Part shown: one piece after another, positions 1-9,304 of the stretch
Position numbering within the stretch: the stretch's first letter is position 1
Layout: every line of letters starts with the position of its first letter
Assembly (NCBI GenBank): GCA_045106765.1
Contig: JBGCFD010000154.1
Coordinates: forward strand, 27,088-91,087
Origin: CAJQQY01 sp045106765
Lineage (GTDB): Bacteria; Bacteroidota; Bacteroidia; Chitinophagales; Saprospiraceae
Length of the DNA: 64,000 nt
Direction: 5' to 3'
Notes under the pieces: model-generated
Told to the model about the DNA's origin: nothing
Database searches by the model: none
Seen by the model: the letters and a program-made list of their open reading frames with translations, nothing else
Position numbers and translations under genes: made by a program

Positions 1-1
1 G

Positions 2-100
2 GATCTATGTAAGGATCTGATTCAAAAAGGATTTGAAAGAATTGAAGAATTTGATGATGCAAAAATTACACAAAAGTATATTGATACTTTTCCTTCTTGA
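2..100 (+). CDS. C-terminal fragment of a probable glycosyltransferase
   Basis: An open frame enters from the left edge and stops at TGA 98-100, giving the last 32 residues (ending KYIDTFPS). The pattern of a Gly-Phe-Glu-Arg helix, an acidic Phe and a final lysine/tyrosine-rich helix resembles the closing helices of GT4 glycosyltransferases, and the following genes are polysaccharide genes. The catalytic part is outside the window, so the family call is inference. The frame could equally end another helical protein. It is convergent with the next gene, and a long palindrome lies between them. Confidence 0.45.
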   Translation, partial: DLCKDLIQKGFERIEEFDDAKITQKYIDTFPS

Positions 101-116
101 TGAGGAGTTAGGTGCC

Positions 117-248
117 GAGGGATTGAATATCGAATATCGAACAAGGATTTGAGATTTGAGAAGTTTGACGAAACCTCTCATAGAAAATACAAAACTAATA
201 TCGTCAAACTTCTCAAATCCTTATTCGATATTCGATATTCAATCCCTC
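117..248. repeat. Long intergenic palindrome between convergent genes
   Basis: The left arm (117-170) and right arm (202-248) are near-perfect reverse complements, beginning gagggattgaatatcg and ending with the complement of cgtcaaacttctcaaatcc. The left arm carries a 7-base internal duplication (gatttga). Each arm contains the repeated word atattcg. The loop is about 31 bases. It fills the whole gap between a plus-strand and a minus-strand stop codon, so it could act as a bidirectional terminator, but there is no clear T-run. Confidence 0.75.
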
Positions 249-1817
249 TCACCCTCGGATCATTCCATCAATAATCGTCAATCCATTTTGATGATTAAAG
301 GAATGAACTCGATGTAAATTTTTGTCCCAATCAGGACGGATGTTGGATAAATGTTTTTCTTGATATTCCGTTTCAGAAAGGATTTCAATTTCATTAAAAT
401 TAAACCCAAATCCATAAACTTTTGAACAATCTTGCGACGGGCGAATCAATTTTCCATTTTCCCAAAAAAGATTCCCCGCAGGACGTGCTCGACGAACATC
501 TGAAACAATTGGATTTTTTGGATGAGCAGTCCACTCTGAAGTGAGTGGAGAATCAGCATAAAAAAGATATAGTTCATCATCTAAACTACTGCCTTCATTT
601 TCAACCATATTGGTGAACATCCACCATTTATTTTGGTGAAAAAGTAAGGTGGAATCTGCTGCAACAACATTGGTCATTAAGTCCATTTTGTATTGCCATT
701 GAAGCGGAAAATTAGTGCATTCAAAAAGTTGAATGTTGTGAGCCGAAAAAGATTCGGGAATCATATATAACTTTTCCCAAAACTCAAAAAGAAAAGGGTA
801 GGAGAGATGATAAGGTAATTCTAATACTTTTTGAGGTGGAGTAATTTCGCCATTTTTTAGAATTTCCAAAACCGAGATATATCCTTTTTCGGTAGAGAAT
901 GGAAGTTCTTCAAGGAAGACAAAATGTTTACCTTCGTCGTTCCAAAGAAAAGGATCCGCCCAAAACTTGTCTTTAGATGGAATGAGTTTTTTGAATTCAG
1001 AAAACTCTCGAGAAGGACTTTTTCCTAATCGAAATAATAAAATCCATTGTCGAGTAAATCTAAGGTTATCAATTTTTCTTTTGACTAAAAAGCCGAAGTG
1101 TAAAAAGAGATTTTTTAGGTTTTGAAAAAATGTAGGAGCATTGTTTTTTTTTGAAAAATCAAAGGATGAATTATTATTCTGAGTATTCATTTTTTTTAAA
1201 AAATCAACTTCGCTAATTCGAGATAGCTCTCCCAAAACGCGAGAGACAAAAGAGGAAATTTTCCATGCTTGTTCATTTTGAGAAAGAGTTAAGGAATAAG
1301 CATGAGGCATCGACCAAGATTGATAAACAATTTTTGCAGGGCTATCTGTACTTAATTTTATATGCAAGGCAGTAGTAGCTGTTTCTTGTTTTTGAAAAAA
1401 TGCGGAGTGTCCAATGAGTTCGTCACAAGTTGTTTCAAAATCTGATGAACCAAAAGTATAAAACCAAATTCCCAGACGAGATTTAGCATATAAATTTGTT
1501 GGAGGAATATGTTCGCTTAGCCAAATGATGATATCACAATCAATTAAATCATCAGATGAATCATTTTCAAAAAGATCTATTTTTGGAAAAAGTGATTGGA
1601 TGTTTTTTTTAGAAAAAGCATCTGGTGAAGGCTTAAATAATTTTGCATCTAATTTTCGATGTAGTTGGCAAATTGAATTTTTAGAAAGAGTAGGTTTTGA
1701 ATTTTTTGATAAATAAAACAAAATAATTTCAGCGGAAGAAGATAATTGAATCTTTTCCAATAAAGTGAATTTCCAAGCTGGGATCTCGATTGAATCGAGG
1801 GCGATAATTATTTTCAT
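249..1817 (-). CDS. GINT1-N-like (GH43/32-like propeller) polysaccharide protein
   Basis: A 522-residue protein of two parts. Residues 1 to about 230 are poorly recognisable, and in relatives this position can hold a formyltransferase- or PfkB-like domain. Residues about 265-500 match the domain of glucosamine inositolphosphorylceramide transferase-like proteins: FWADPFL near residue 285, an FLEEL motif, then ARPAGNLF and RPSQDCS. The fold in this family is a five-bladed propeller like GH43/GH32. No signal peptide or membrane segment is seen, so it is probably cytoplasmic. Its neighbours (glycosyltransferase tail, BcsL-like acyltransferase, sugar phosphotransferase) suggest a role in tailoring a surface glycan. 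The actual reaction is unknown. Confidence 0.6.
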   Translation of the reverse strand: MKIIIALDSIEIPAWKFTLLEKIQLSSSAEIILFYLSKNSKPTLSKNSICQLHRKLDAKLFKPSPDAFSKKNIQSLFPKIDLFENDSSDDLIDCDIIIWLSEHIPPTNLYAKSRLGIWFYTFGSSDFETTCDELIGHSAFFQKQETATTALHIKLSTDSPAKIVYQSWSMPHAYSLTLSQNEQAWKISSFVSRVLGELSRISEVDFLKKMNTQNNNSSFDFSKKNNAPTFFQNLKNLFLHFGFLVKRKIDNLRFTRQWILLFRLGKSPSREFSEFKKLIPSKDKFWADPFLWNDEGKHFVFLEELPFSTEKGYISVLEILKNGEITPPQKVLELPYHLSYPFLFEFWEKLYMIPESFSAHNIQLFECTNFPLQWQYKMDLMTNVVAADSTLLFHQNKWWMFTNMVENEGSSLDDELYLFYADSPLTSEWTAHPKNPIVSDVRRARPAGNLFWENGKLIRPSQDCSKVYGFGFNFNEIEILSETEYQEKHLSNIRPDWDKNLHRVHSFNHQNGLTIIDGMIRG

Positions 1818-1896
1818 TGATAAATAGAACGACCGGATTTAGAAGGTCATAAAAATAAAAAAAAATGCAAGCTAAATAAAGTTTGCTGTTATAAAG

Positions 1897-3612
1897 ATGC
1901 TACAAACAAAATTAATTAAAGACGAAGATGCGATTGCTTTATTGACAAATCCAATTTTCCAAAACGAATGGAAAAAATTGGCGACTCAATCTATGGGATT
2001 TACTCAATTACAAGAAGCTGATTTTTTGACGACTTGGTACATACATTATAGTGCTATCTTCTCACCTATTTTTATTTTTTCTCGAAATGAAAAAAATGAA
2101 ATGGTTGGGCTAATTGCTTTAGCATGGCACAAAGAAAAAGAGTATCTCGTACATGCTGGAAATGCTGAATATCATGGATGGTTGGCAACGGAAGAAGTAA
2201 CAATTCCATTCTTGAAAGATATGTTCCGAATGGTCAAAGATGGATTAAATGTGGAAAAATGGTCATGGAATTGGATGCCTTCTGGACTTAATGCGGCGAG
2301 CCTACAAGCAGCGGCAAGTGACGAAATGTCTCTTCTCGTGGAAGAGGAAGGCTCTCCGATTTGGCAATTAGATAATGAAGAAAAACTGACGAAATTACTC
2401 AAAAGTAGGTCGAATAGGTCTAAATTTAATCGCTATAAAAAACGAGGAGAATATCGTTACGAGATCATTACCGAATCTGATCGGATTCGAGAAATTTTAG
2501 AAATTGCTCAATATCAATGTGACCTTCGACGAGAGGCGATGAACAATAGCCGACCCTTTGCTGAAGATCCATATAAGATAGATTTTTGTTCGGAGTTGAT
2601 GAATTTTTCTAACAAGCTTCATGTGAGTGCGATGTGGTTGGATGATCAATTGTTGGCATTTCATATGGGAGTGGAAGATGGTGAGCGAGTCTGTTTTGGG
2701 ATGATTAGTTATGATCCTTCGGAGAGCAAACAATCACCTGGGACTTTGCTGATTATTGAATTGGCAAAACATCTCAAAGAGTCTGGGTATAAAATTTTAG
2801 ATATGACTCCTGGGACAAATTCTTACAAAGATCGGTTTGCCAATTTTTACGAAACATTGTATCGACCAACCATTCATTTTTCCAAAAAATCGTTACTTAA
2901 AGCTAAAGTGAAAAAGTCCATTGCAACGACTGGAAAGAAGATGTTGGCTATGGCGAAAGTAGATGTTCCGACTATGAGGAAGTGGAAAACCAACCTTGGA
3001 GAATTACCTTCTAAATTGAAAAATATTTCTCCCAAAAGTGTTATTTTATCTTTTGGGAATGTATTGTTACAAAAGAATGTTCATTTTTTATATGAGATAG
3101 ATTTAAAAAATGAGAAGGTATTTTCTACGACACCTTCAATTCTAAACCAACAAGAATATCTTGACTTATTAAACTACCAAGATAATCAACCTTTTCTCAC
3201 TCGACGAGATTTGTTAATTGTTGCATTGGAAAAATTTGCTAAAGGAGACATATTGTTTTCCCAAAGCAATAATGGAAAATTACAATCATTAGGTTGGCTT
3301 AAAGAAGTGAAGGGACCGATGAAATTGGAAGGATTTTCGGAGACAATTGAATTTGGGGAAAAAACGAATTTACTTTCTGATTTCTACTTAGCATCGGATG
3401 TGAAACCAGATAATTTTGATGAAAATATTTTGACAATGCTAGATTTGGTGAAAATATCAGGCAAGGAAAAAGTTTTGTTGTGGATGAAAAATAAAGAGAA
3501 ACTTTCGGACGATAAATTAGAATCCATGAATATTAAATCATATAAAAAATATACATCTTCGAGTATGTTGTATTTTTTTAAAACTAATAAAGTTTCAAAT
3601 ATAAGTACTTGA
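1897..3612 (+). CDS. BcsL/CelD-type GNAT (FemAB-like) acyltransferase with C-terminal extension
   Basis: 571 residues. The central part (about 160-330) has the Acetyltransf_6 pattern of CelD/BcsL proteins: RSKFNRYKKRGEYRYE, a long helix, a strand with LLAFHMGVEDG, then DPSESKQSPGTLL and DMTPGTNSYKDRFANFYE. These proteins are thought to acylate extracellular polysaccharides or their precursors. Residues about 400-571 form an extra region without a recognisable family, longer than usual for this group. No membrane segment is seen. The gene is divergent from the GINT1-N-like gene (79-base gap) and upstream of the sugar phosphotransferase. The substrate cannot be deduced. Confidence 0.7.
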   Translation: MLQTKLIKDEDAIALLTNPIFQNEWKKLATQSMGFTQLQEADFLTTWYIHYSAIFSPIFIFSRNEKNEMVGLIALAWHKEKEYLVHAGNAEYHGWLATEEVTIPFLKDMFRMVKDGLNVEKWSWNWMPSGLNAASLQAAASDEMSLLVEEEGSPIWQLDNEEKLTKLLKSRSNRSKFNRYKKRGEYRYEIITESDRIREILEIAQYQCDLRREAMNNSRPFAEDPYKIDFCSELMNFSNKLHVSAMWLDDQLLAFHMGVEDGERVCFGMISYDPSESKQSPGTLLIIELAKHLKESGYKILDMTPGTNSYKDRFANFYETLYRPTIHFSKKSLLKAKVKKSIATTGKKMLAMAKVDVPTMRKWKTNLGELPSKLKNISPKSVILSFGNVLLQKNVHFLYEIDLKNEKVFSTTPSILNQQEYLDLLNYQDNQPFLTRRDLLIVALEKFAKGDILFSQSNNGKLQSLGWLKEVKGPMKLEGFSETIEFGEKTNLLSDFYLASDVKPDNFDENILTMLDLVKISGKEKVLLWMKNKEKLSDDKLESMNIKSYKKYTSSSMLYFFKTNKVSNIST

Positions 3613-4265
3613 TATTCAATAACTTGTGGTGTGTGGGATGTTTTCTTTTTTGAGTTGAAATATTTTGAAGAAGGTACGATTTCTTTATTCTAAAATATTA
3701 ACATACTAAATGAAAGAACAAAGAGGGATAAGTTTCTTTTTTTCCAAAAATTAACATTATCTTTGTATTAGGTTTATTTTATTTTAATAAATTGGGTTTA
3801 CATCACTATATGATATGTTATTTTAGAAACTAGATTCTAATTTTTTGTAAAAATGGCATAGAAATAATATTTATCCCTACCGAGATTAATTATAAGACTT
3901 AAATTCAACTCAGTTAATCACAAATACACATTATTGAGCTCAAAGAACGCTTTAAATTGAAAGCTCATTTGAATCAATGTCTAGTGTTAATACCTCATTA
4001 TCCTATACCTCTGAAATAATTATTAGAAATAACTGAGAAGTTTATAGTTCTCAGTAAATCTAATTGCAATAAAAAAATCAATAGCAAGGAGAATATTAAT
4101 TTATTTTTTAAAAAATTATTTGATTTTTCATTGAGAGTCAACGGCATATTTAGAAGGATATTTATTTTATATATAACATAAATATAAAAAATTACATATA
4201 AATATTCCGTACAACGGAATGGATTTGAGAACACCTTTTACTAACTACATTTACAAAATTACCAA
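3613..4265. other. 653-base AT-rich non-coding gap upstream of sugar phosphotransferase
   Basis: No convincing gene is present; a 78-codon minus-strand frame at 3998-4234 is composition-driven. A TATCTTTG box at 3758-3765 matches the Bacteroidota -7 consensus, but a good -33 TTTG is not at the right distance. If used, it would give a leader of about 500 bases before 4266. Two small hairpins are visible: gagct...agctc near 3934-3976 and ttccgt/acggaa at 4206-4220. A long leader ahead of a polysaccharide operon could carry transcriptional control, but this is only a suggestion. Confidence 0.4.
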
Positions 4266-5678
4266 ATGATCCCCAAAAAACAATATCTCGTATTTAGCCA
4301 TATAGTGCTTGAGTTCATTCTACTGAACTTATGTATTATTGCCGTCTTATTTTTAAAAAATCCAGAAGTTTCATTTTTAATCCCAGGAAAAATACTGGAA
4401 AATGAGTCATTCCAATTAGTCTTTGTTTATAATTTAGTTTGGATCGCAATTGTCTTTTTTAATGGAGATAAAGATTTCTATTTAAGTCAAAGCCCTCGAA
4501 AACGATTTAAATTTTTGGCAATTAATATCTTTTTATTTATCGGTATTATTTCGACAGTTGCCATTTTATTTCAAATTGAATTTTATAATCGGACTACTTT
4601 TTTATTGCCTATTTTTGTGTTTTCATTTTTAAATTTTTTCCTATTCAGTTTATTATTTGAATATTATAAAAGGAAAAATGTCAATCCATTTAATTCTAAT
4701 GTTTTGATGATTGGAGCAGATAGCCGAAAGTTTGAATTAGAGGATTTTGGAAAAAGAATAAAATCAAAGGGCTATCAAATTGAAGGTTATTTATTGGATA
4801 ACTTAAATGAAAGTAAAAGCAATGGTCGTATTGATGTTTTAGGTGAGCTAAAAGATCTTTCTCAAGTTTTAGAAACCAAAAGTGTTGATGAAATTTTTAT
4901 TGCAACTGCTGCTTTAAGAACTAAAAATATAAGTTCAGTTATTACCAATGCTGACTATCATGGTGTAAGAGTCAATATAGTTCCCGAGACACCAATGTAC
5001 TCCTCCAAACTTTTAAAAACCTATGACCTTGAAGGACTACCGATTTTTCAACATCGGCAATCACCTTTAATGTACTTGCAAAAGGCATTGCTTAAGCGAA
5101 GTTTTGATATTGTTTTTTCTTTGTTGGTTTTGACTCTATTATCACCTGTGTTTTTAGTGATTGCATTGATGATCTGGTTGGATGGAGGTTATGATAAATC
5201 TGTTTTTTATAAACCACATCGAAAAGGAGAAGCAGATGAGAGTTTTAAATGTTTTAAATTCAGAACAATGTCTGAATGTGATAATCCAAAGAACGGAACT
5301 AGATCTACTGTGAAAAATGATCCAAGAATAACTCGTATAGGTAAGTTCTTGCGTAAATATGATTTGGATGAATTACCTCAGTTTATCAATGTATTAAAAG
5401 GAGATATGAGCGTTGTTGGACCACGTCCTCATCGAACAAATCTTCAAAATGATTTTCGAAAAGTAGTGAACGATTATATGGTTCGACATTATGTTAAACC
5501 TGGAGTATCAGGTTGGGCGCAAGTGAATGGATGGAGAGGTCCAACACAAACAGTTACCCAGAAAACAGAGCGAATCAAACATGACTTGTGGTATATCGAA
5601 AATTGGAGTTTTTGGTTGGATATCAAAATTATTTTCTTAACCGTATTCAGTAGAAAAACTCGACAGAACGCATTTTAG
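4266..5678 (+). CDS. Exopolysaccharide polyprenyl glycosylphosphotransferase (WcaJ/WbaP type)
   Basis: 470 residues. There are four N-terminal membrane segments in residues 1-135, a Rossmann-like CoA-binding-type domain at about 143-260, a fifth hydrophobic segment at 282-306, and the cytoplasmic sugar-transferase domain to the end. Diagnostic motifs are KFRTM (331-335), DLDELPQ (366-372) and GDMSVVGPRPH (379-389). The family transfers a hexose-1-phosphate from a UDP-sugar to undecaprenyl phosphate, starting the polysaccharide repeat unit at the inner membrane. Length is normal. The sugar is not predictable with certainty; glucose or galactose is usual for WcaJ/WbaP relatives. A second enzyme of this class lies at 47228. 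Confidence 0.92.
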   Translation: MIPKKQYLVFSHIVLEFILLNLCIIAVLFLKNPEVSFLIPGKILENESFQLVFVYNLVWIAIVFFNGDKDFYLSQSPRKRFKFLAINIFLFIGIISTVAILFQIEFYNRTTFLLPIFVFSFLNFFLFSLLFEYYKRKNVNPFNSNVLMIGADSRKFELEDFGKRIKSKGYQIEGYLLDNLNESKSNGRIDVLGELKDLSQVLETKSVDEIFIATAALRTKNISSVITNADYHGVRVNIVPETPMYSSKLLKTYDLEGLPIFQHRQSPLMYLQKALLKRSFDIVFSLLVLTLLSPVFLVIALMIWLDGGYDKSVFYKPHRKGEADESFKCFKFRTMSECDNPKNGTRSTVKNDPRITRIGKFLRKYDLDELPQFINVLKGDMSVVGPRPHRTNLQNDFRKVVNDYMVRHYVKPGVSGWAQVNGWRGPTQTVTQKTERIKHDLWYIENWSFWLDIKIIFLTVFSRKTRQNAF

Positions 5679-5855
5679 AAAAGCAATAAGTTCTTGTTTT
5701 ATTTTTTTATAAATAGGGACAAGGATTTATCTTTACTCAAAAATAAAAATCCATCTAAACTGTCTATTGAAATAACCAATTTTTTTTTATCAACCTTTTT
5801 TTAAACCTTAAAAGTCTCTCAAGTTCGCGCTTGTGATTTTTTTAAAAACATTCTG

Positions 5856-6542
5856 ATGGATAATCAAACTTTAAACTTTGAGGAGTTTTTGGCTAACTAT
5901 GCGCCTGAAATATCTCCATTTATTTTCCTAGTCAATTTAGTTTTGACTGGATTACTTGCCTTCATTTTAGGAAGACTTTATGCGAAATATGGTAACTCAC
6001 TTTCTAATAAAAAGTCTTTCGCTTCCAATTTTGAATTGATTGCATTGACGACCATGATAATCATTACGATTGTCAAATCTTCTTTAGCGTTATCGCTAGG
6101 GTTAGTTGGAGCACTATCGATTGTTCGGTTTCGAGCAGCGATAAAAGAGCCCGAAGAGCTGGCTTACATTTTCCTCAATATTGCAATTGGGTTAGGTTTT
6201 GGAGCAGATCAATGGTTAATTACAATCACAGGTTTCTCTTTTATTACTGTGGTCATTTGGCTAAAAAGCATGATCAAACCTGCGAAAGAAAACAAGAATC
6301 TAAACTTTACCATTCTTTCTGAGAATCACTTAAATATTTCCTTGGAAAAAATTATTGAGACAATCAATCCTTTTTGCAAAGGCTTGGAACTCAAGCGACT
6401 GGATGAGAATAAAAACTTCATGGAAGCTTCTTTTTTAGTCGAATTCAATGATATGAGTGAATTGAATAAAACTCGAAATGCATTGCGACAATTGGATGAT
6501 TCTATTCAAATGAACTTTTTAGATCACAAAGGAATAATATAA
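5856..6542 (+). CDS. DUF4956 family membrane protein
   Basis: 228 residues with about four membrane segments: residues 18-42, 60-78, 82-110 and 112-137. The strongly conserved loop is SLGLVGALSIVRFRAAIKEP, typical of DUF4956, followed by a soluble C-terminal domain of about 80 residues resembling a small alpha-beta fold. Function is unknown. In many bacteria the family is encoded next to VTC-domain (polyphosphate polymerase-like) proteins, and here it is followed by CotH-like and VTC genes. I infer a membrane partner of those two. The gap to the next gene (173 bases) holds a palindrome. Confidence 0.85.
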   Translation: MDNQTLNFEEFLANYAPEISPFIFLVNLVLTGLLAFILGRLYAKYGNSLSNKKSFASNFELIALTTMIIITIVKSSLALSLGLVGALSIVRFRAAIKEPEELAYIFLNIAIGLGFGADQWLITITGFSFITVVIWLKSMIKPAKENKNLNFTILSENHLNISLEKIIETINPFCKGLELKRLDENKNFMEASFLVEFNDMSELNKTRNALRQLDDSIQMNFLDHKGII

Positions 6543-6572
6543 AATAGGAGCCGGAGAGCAGTTAGCAGTTAG

Positions 6573-6672
6573 CAGTAGATCATTAAACAGGTGATTGGTG
6601 TTTCTCCCAGAGTTTGAGAATAATATTCTCAACTTTGAGAGAAACAAGAAGTATCTGATTACTGATCTACTG
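6573..6672. repeat. Nested intergenic palindrome
   Basis: The outer stem pairs cagtagatca (6573-6582) with tgatctactg (6663-6672). An inner stem of about 20 bases, gtttctc...gagaata with tattctc...gagaaac, spans 6600-6645. The flanks carry the direct words cagttagcagttagcag (near 6558-6575) and ctgaatcctga twice (near 6670-6694). It lies between the co-directional DUF4956 and CotH-like genes, so if it terminates transcription it would uncouple the two. Confidence 0.65.
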
Positions 6673-6715
6673 AATCCTGATTTACTGAATCCTGACGCCT
6701 TTTAATAAGGAAAAA

Positions 6716-9304
6716 ATGAATATCAAGGAGACTAAAAAAACTTCTCATCCAATTTTTCAAACTCGCTTGTTTGAAAAAACAAAGCCTTTACTTTTAGGAA
6801 TTTTGGGTTTCGTCGTGGCAACGATTTTATTCTTTGCCGTACTTGGATATGGAGCATATCTTAATCGAATTGGAGAGTCGTCACAGTACAAACATGCGTT
6901 AGTTCGAGCAGCCGAAGGTGACTTTTCTTTTGTCAAAAATTACACGAAAGGTAAATTTTCGACTTTGGATAAAATGGATATCGACATTAAGTTTAAGCAC
7001 ATGATGCGCATCCAATATTTGCGAGAACAAGCGGTGATGAACGATGGAAAATATATTGCCGACTCTCTTAAAGATGAAACATTTCCGGCTAAGTTAACTT
7101 ACGACGGAGAAAAATATAATGTCAAACTAAGCTTGACCGGAAAGATGGTTACACCTCACTTGCAAAGTCCAAATCATTGGTCATTTCAAGTAAAAGTAAA
7201 AGGGGACAAAACGATCGATGGCATGAGACGCTTTGGAATGTTAGTACCAAAGTCAAGAGGACATTTGACCGATTGGCTAGGGTTAAAATTGATGGAAAAA
7301 AGAGGATTGATTACGATGCGTTCTGATTTTAAAGATGTTTCGATCAACGGAAAATCCATTGGAGTATATTATATGGAAGAACGTTTTGATAAACATCTTT
7401 TGGAAAATAACGAACGAAAGGAAGGTATCATTTTTAAAATTGAGGAAGACTTAAATATCTATCAAGAGGAAAAATTGATGCTGGTACCGGATACTCGTTC
7501 GCAAGTAATTTTACTTCGACAAATGTGGCAAAATGTAGCTACAGGGAAATTACCTGCTACGGAGTTTTTTGATATTGAAAAGATGGCAAAACTATATGCG
7601 CTTGCCGATTTGATGAATTCGAGACATCCGTTGTTGCGAGATAATATGCGCTTTTATTTTAACCCAATTTCAGGTTTAGTTGAACCGATTGCTCGTGAAT
7701 TTGAGGATCTAAAAGATAGCGATATTTCGGATATGGCTATCTTTTTGGAAAAACCGAAAACGGGTAGATGGCATCATTGGGTGAAGAAGGACAAAATTTT
7801 GCAAAAGATTTTTGGCAATCTCGAATTTGAGAAAGCTTACATTACTGAGGCAGAATTGATTTCTCAAGAAGAATTTTTGGATGAATTTTTTGTAGAGCAT
7901 GAAGATAATCTAGAAGAATTGATGAGTGGAATTTATAAAGATTGGAGTTTTTATGATCTACCAAAATATACTTTATACGAGCATCAAGATTATATGAGGA
8001 AGGCTTTGCATTCAGGAATCACAGGGCTTTCAGCACATTTTTCCAAAAAAGAAAATAAAAACTTACAAATAGAAATTGCGAATCAACAATTTTTACCAAT
8101 AGAAATTACGAATATCAGTTGGCGAGATTCCATCTTCTTTTATCCAAAAGAATCAATTGTTTTGGAAGGGAAAAAAGAAGAGGAGAAATGGGAAACATTT
8201 GCTTTTCAGATTTCAGAAAACATCGAGTGGGCTGATTCACTTCTACCTGAGTTGAAAATCAATTATAATTATTTGGGTATGGAAAAAGGATTGAAGCGAG
8301 CTTTAGTTTTTCCTTTTTCTAAAAATGGAGCTAGTAGTAATTTTGCTAATCCAATTGTTCGGAATCCAAATTATGACACCTTTGATTTTATCCAAAAGAT
8401 AGAAAATAAAATTTATATTCCGAAGGGAGAATGGACATTGTCTAAAGATTTGGTGATTCCAAAAGATGCACATTTCGAGATCGAAGCAGGTGCGAAGATT
8501 GACATGATTCAGCAAGCGAAAATAATAAGTTATGCCCCTGTTTTTTTCAATGGAACTGCCCGTAATCCTATTGTTATAAATTCTTCAGATGCGACAGCTG
8601 AAGGTATTGTCATCATGAAGGCAAAAGAACGTTCTAAATTATCGCACACTTTATTTGATCAACTTTCTCGACCTGAAGAAGTAGGTTGGAGACTTTCAGG
8701 AGCAGTTACTTTTTACGAATCACCGGTAGATATTTCAGATTGTATTTTTTCTCAAAACAAAATTGGTGACGATTTTTTAAATATCGTTCGTGCTGATTTT
8801 TCTATGAAAAATTCACAGTTCAAAGATATTTTGTCAGATGCATTTGATTGTGATTTTTGTAAAGGAAAAGTTTCTGATACTAAATTTTTAACGATTGGAA
8901 ACGATGGAATAGATGTGTCAGGAACGGAACTCATAGTCGAAAATGTTTTTATGGATGGAATCGGCGACAAAGGATTGAGTGCAGGTGAGAATAGTACAAT
9001 GACAGTTACCAATGTCGAAATTCATAATGCAGAAATTGCGATCACGAGTAAAGATCAATCGACGATTTACATTACAAAATCAAAAGTTAAAGATAGTAGA
9101 ATTGGAATGGCACTTTTCCAAAAGAAGCCAGAGTTCGGACCTGGGTTTATCGAAGCAACTGAAATGGATATGGGGAAATCGGAAATTGCTTTTTTAGTAG
9201 AAGAAAATTCTGAATTGACTATGGATGGAAAATCCATAGCACATAATAATGCAAAAGTAAAACAAATATTATATGGAGCCGAGTACGGAAAGAGCAGTAA
9301 GTAA
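6716..9304 (+). CDS. Membrane-anchored CotH-like kinase fused to a beta-helix domain
   Basis: 862 residues. A single membrane helix at about 25-48 places the rest outside the cytoplasm. Residues about 100-340 match CotH: SRGHLTDWLGLKLM (180-193), DVSINGKSIGVYYMEERFD (207-225), KIEEDLN and NMRFYFNP (310-317). The usual W-D-x-D metal-binding end is replaced by EPIAREFEDL (323-332). Residues about 575-850 repeat short strands (for example GNDGIDVSGTEL, GDKGLSAGENS) typical of a right-handed parallel beta-helix. CotH proteins are atypical protein kinases; whether this one is active is uncertain. It overlaps the VTC gene by 32 bases, indicating co-expression. Confidence 0.8.
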   Translation: MNIKETKKTSHPIFQTRLFEKTKPLLLGILGFVVATILFFAVLGYGAYLNRIGESSQYKHALVRAAEGDFSFVKNYTKGKFSTLDKMDIDIKFKHMMRIQYLREQAVMNDGKYIADSLKDETFPAKLTYDGEKYNVKLSLTGKMVTPHLQSPNHWSFQVKVKGDKTIDGMRRFGMLVPKSRGHLTDWLGLKLMEKRGLITMRSDFKDVSINGKSIGVYYMEERFDKHLLENNERKEGIIFKIEEDLNIYQEEKLMLVPDTRSQVILLRQMWQNVATGKLPATEFFDIEKMAKLYALADLMNSRHPLLRDNMRFYFNPISGLVEPIAREFEDLKDSDISDMAIFLEKPKTGRWHHWVKKDKILQKIFGNLEFEKAYITEAELISQEEFLDEFFVEHEDNLEELMSGIYKDWSFYDLPKYTLYEHQDYMRKALHSGITGLSAHFSKKENKNLQIEIANQQFLPIEITNISWRDSIFFYPKESIVLEGKKEEEKWETFAFQISENIEWADSLLPELKINYNYLGMEKGLKRALVFPFSKNGASSNFANPIVRNPNYDTFDFIQKIENKIYIPKGEWTLSKDLVIPKDAHFEIEAGAKIDMIQQAKIISYAPVFFNGTARNPIVINSSDATAEGIVIMKAKERSKLSHTLFDQLSRPEEVGWRLSGAVTFYESPVDISDCIFSQNKIGDDFLNIVRADFSMKNSQFKDILSDAFDCDFCKGKVSDTKFLTIGNDGIDVSGTELIVENVFMDGIGDKGLSAGENSTMTVTNVEIHNAEIAITSKDQSTIYITKSKVKDSRIGMALFQKKPEFGPGFIEATEMDMGKSEIAFLVEENSELTMDGKSIAHNNAKVKQILYGAEYGKSSK

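Noticed and set aside
3998..4234. 78-codon minus-strand open frame in the gap before the sugar phosphotransferase
   Set aside because: Low-complexity Phe/Leu/Ile/Asn/Tyr composition typical of AT-rich non-coding DNA, no motif and no promoter.
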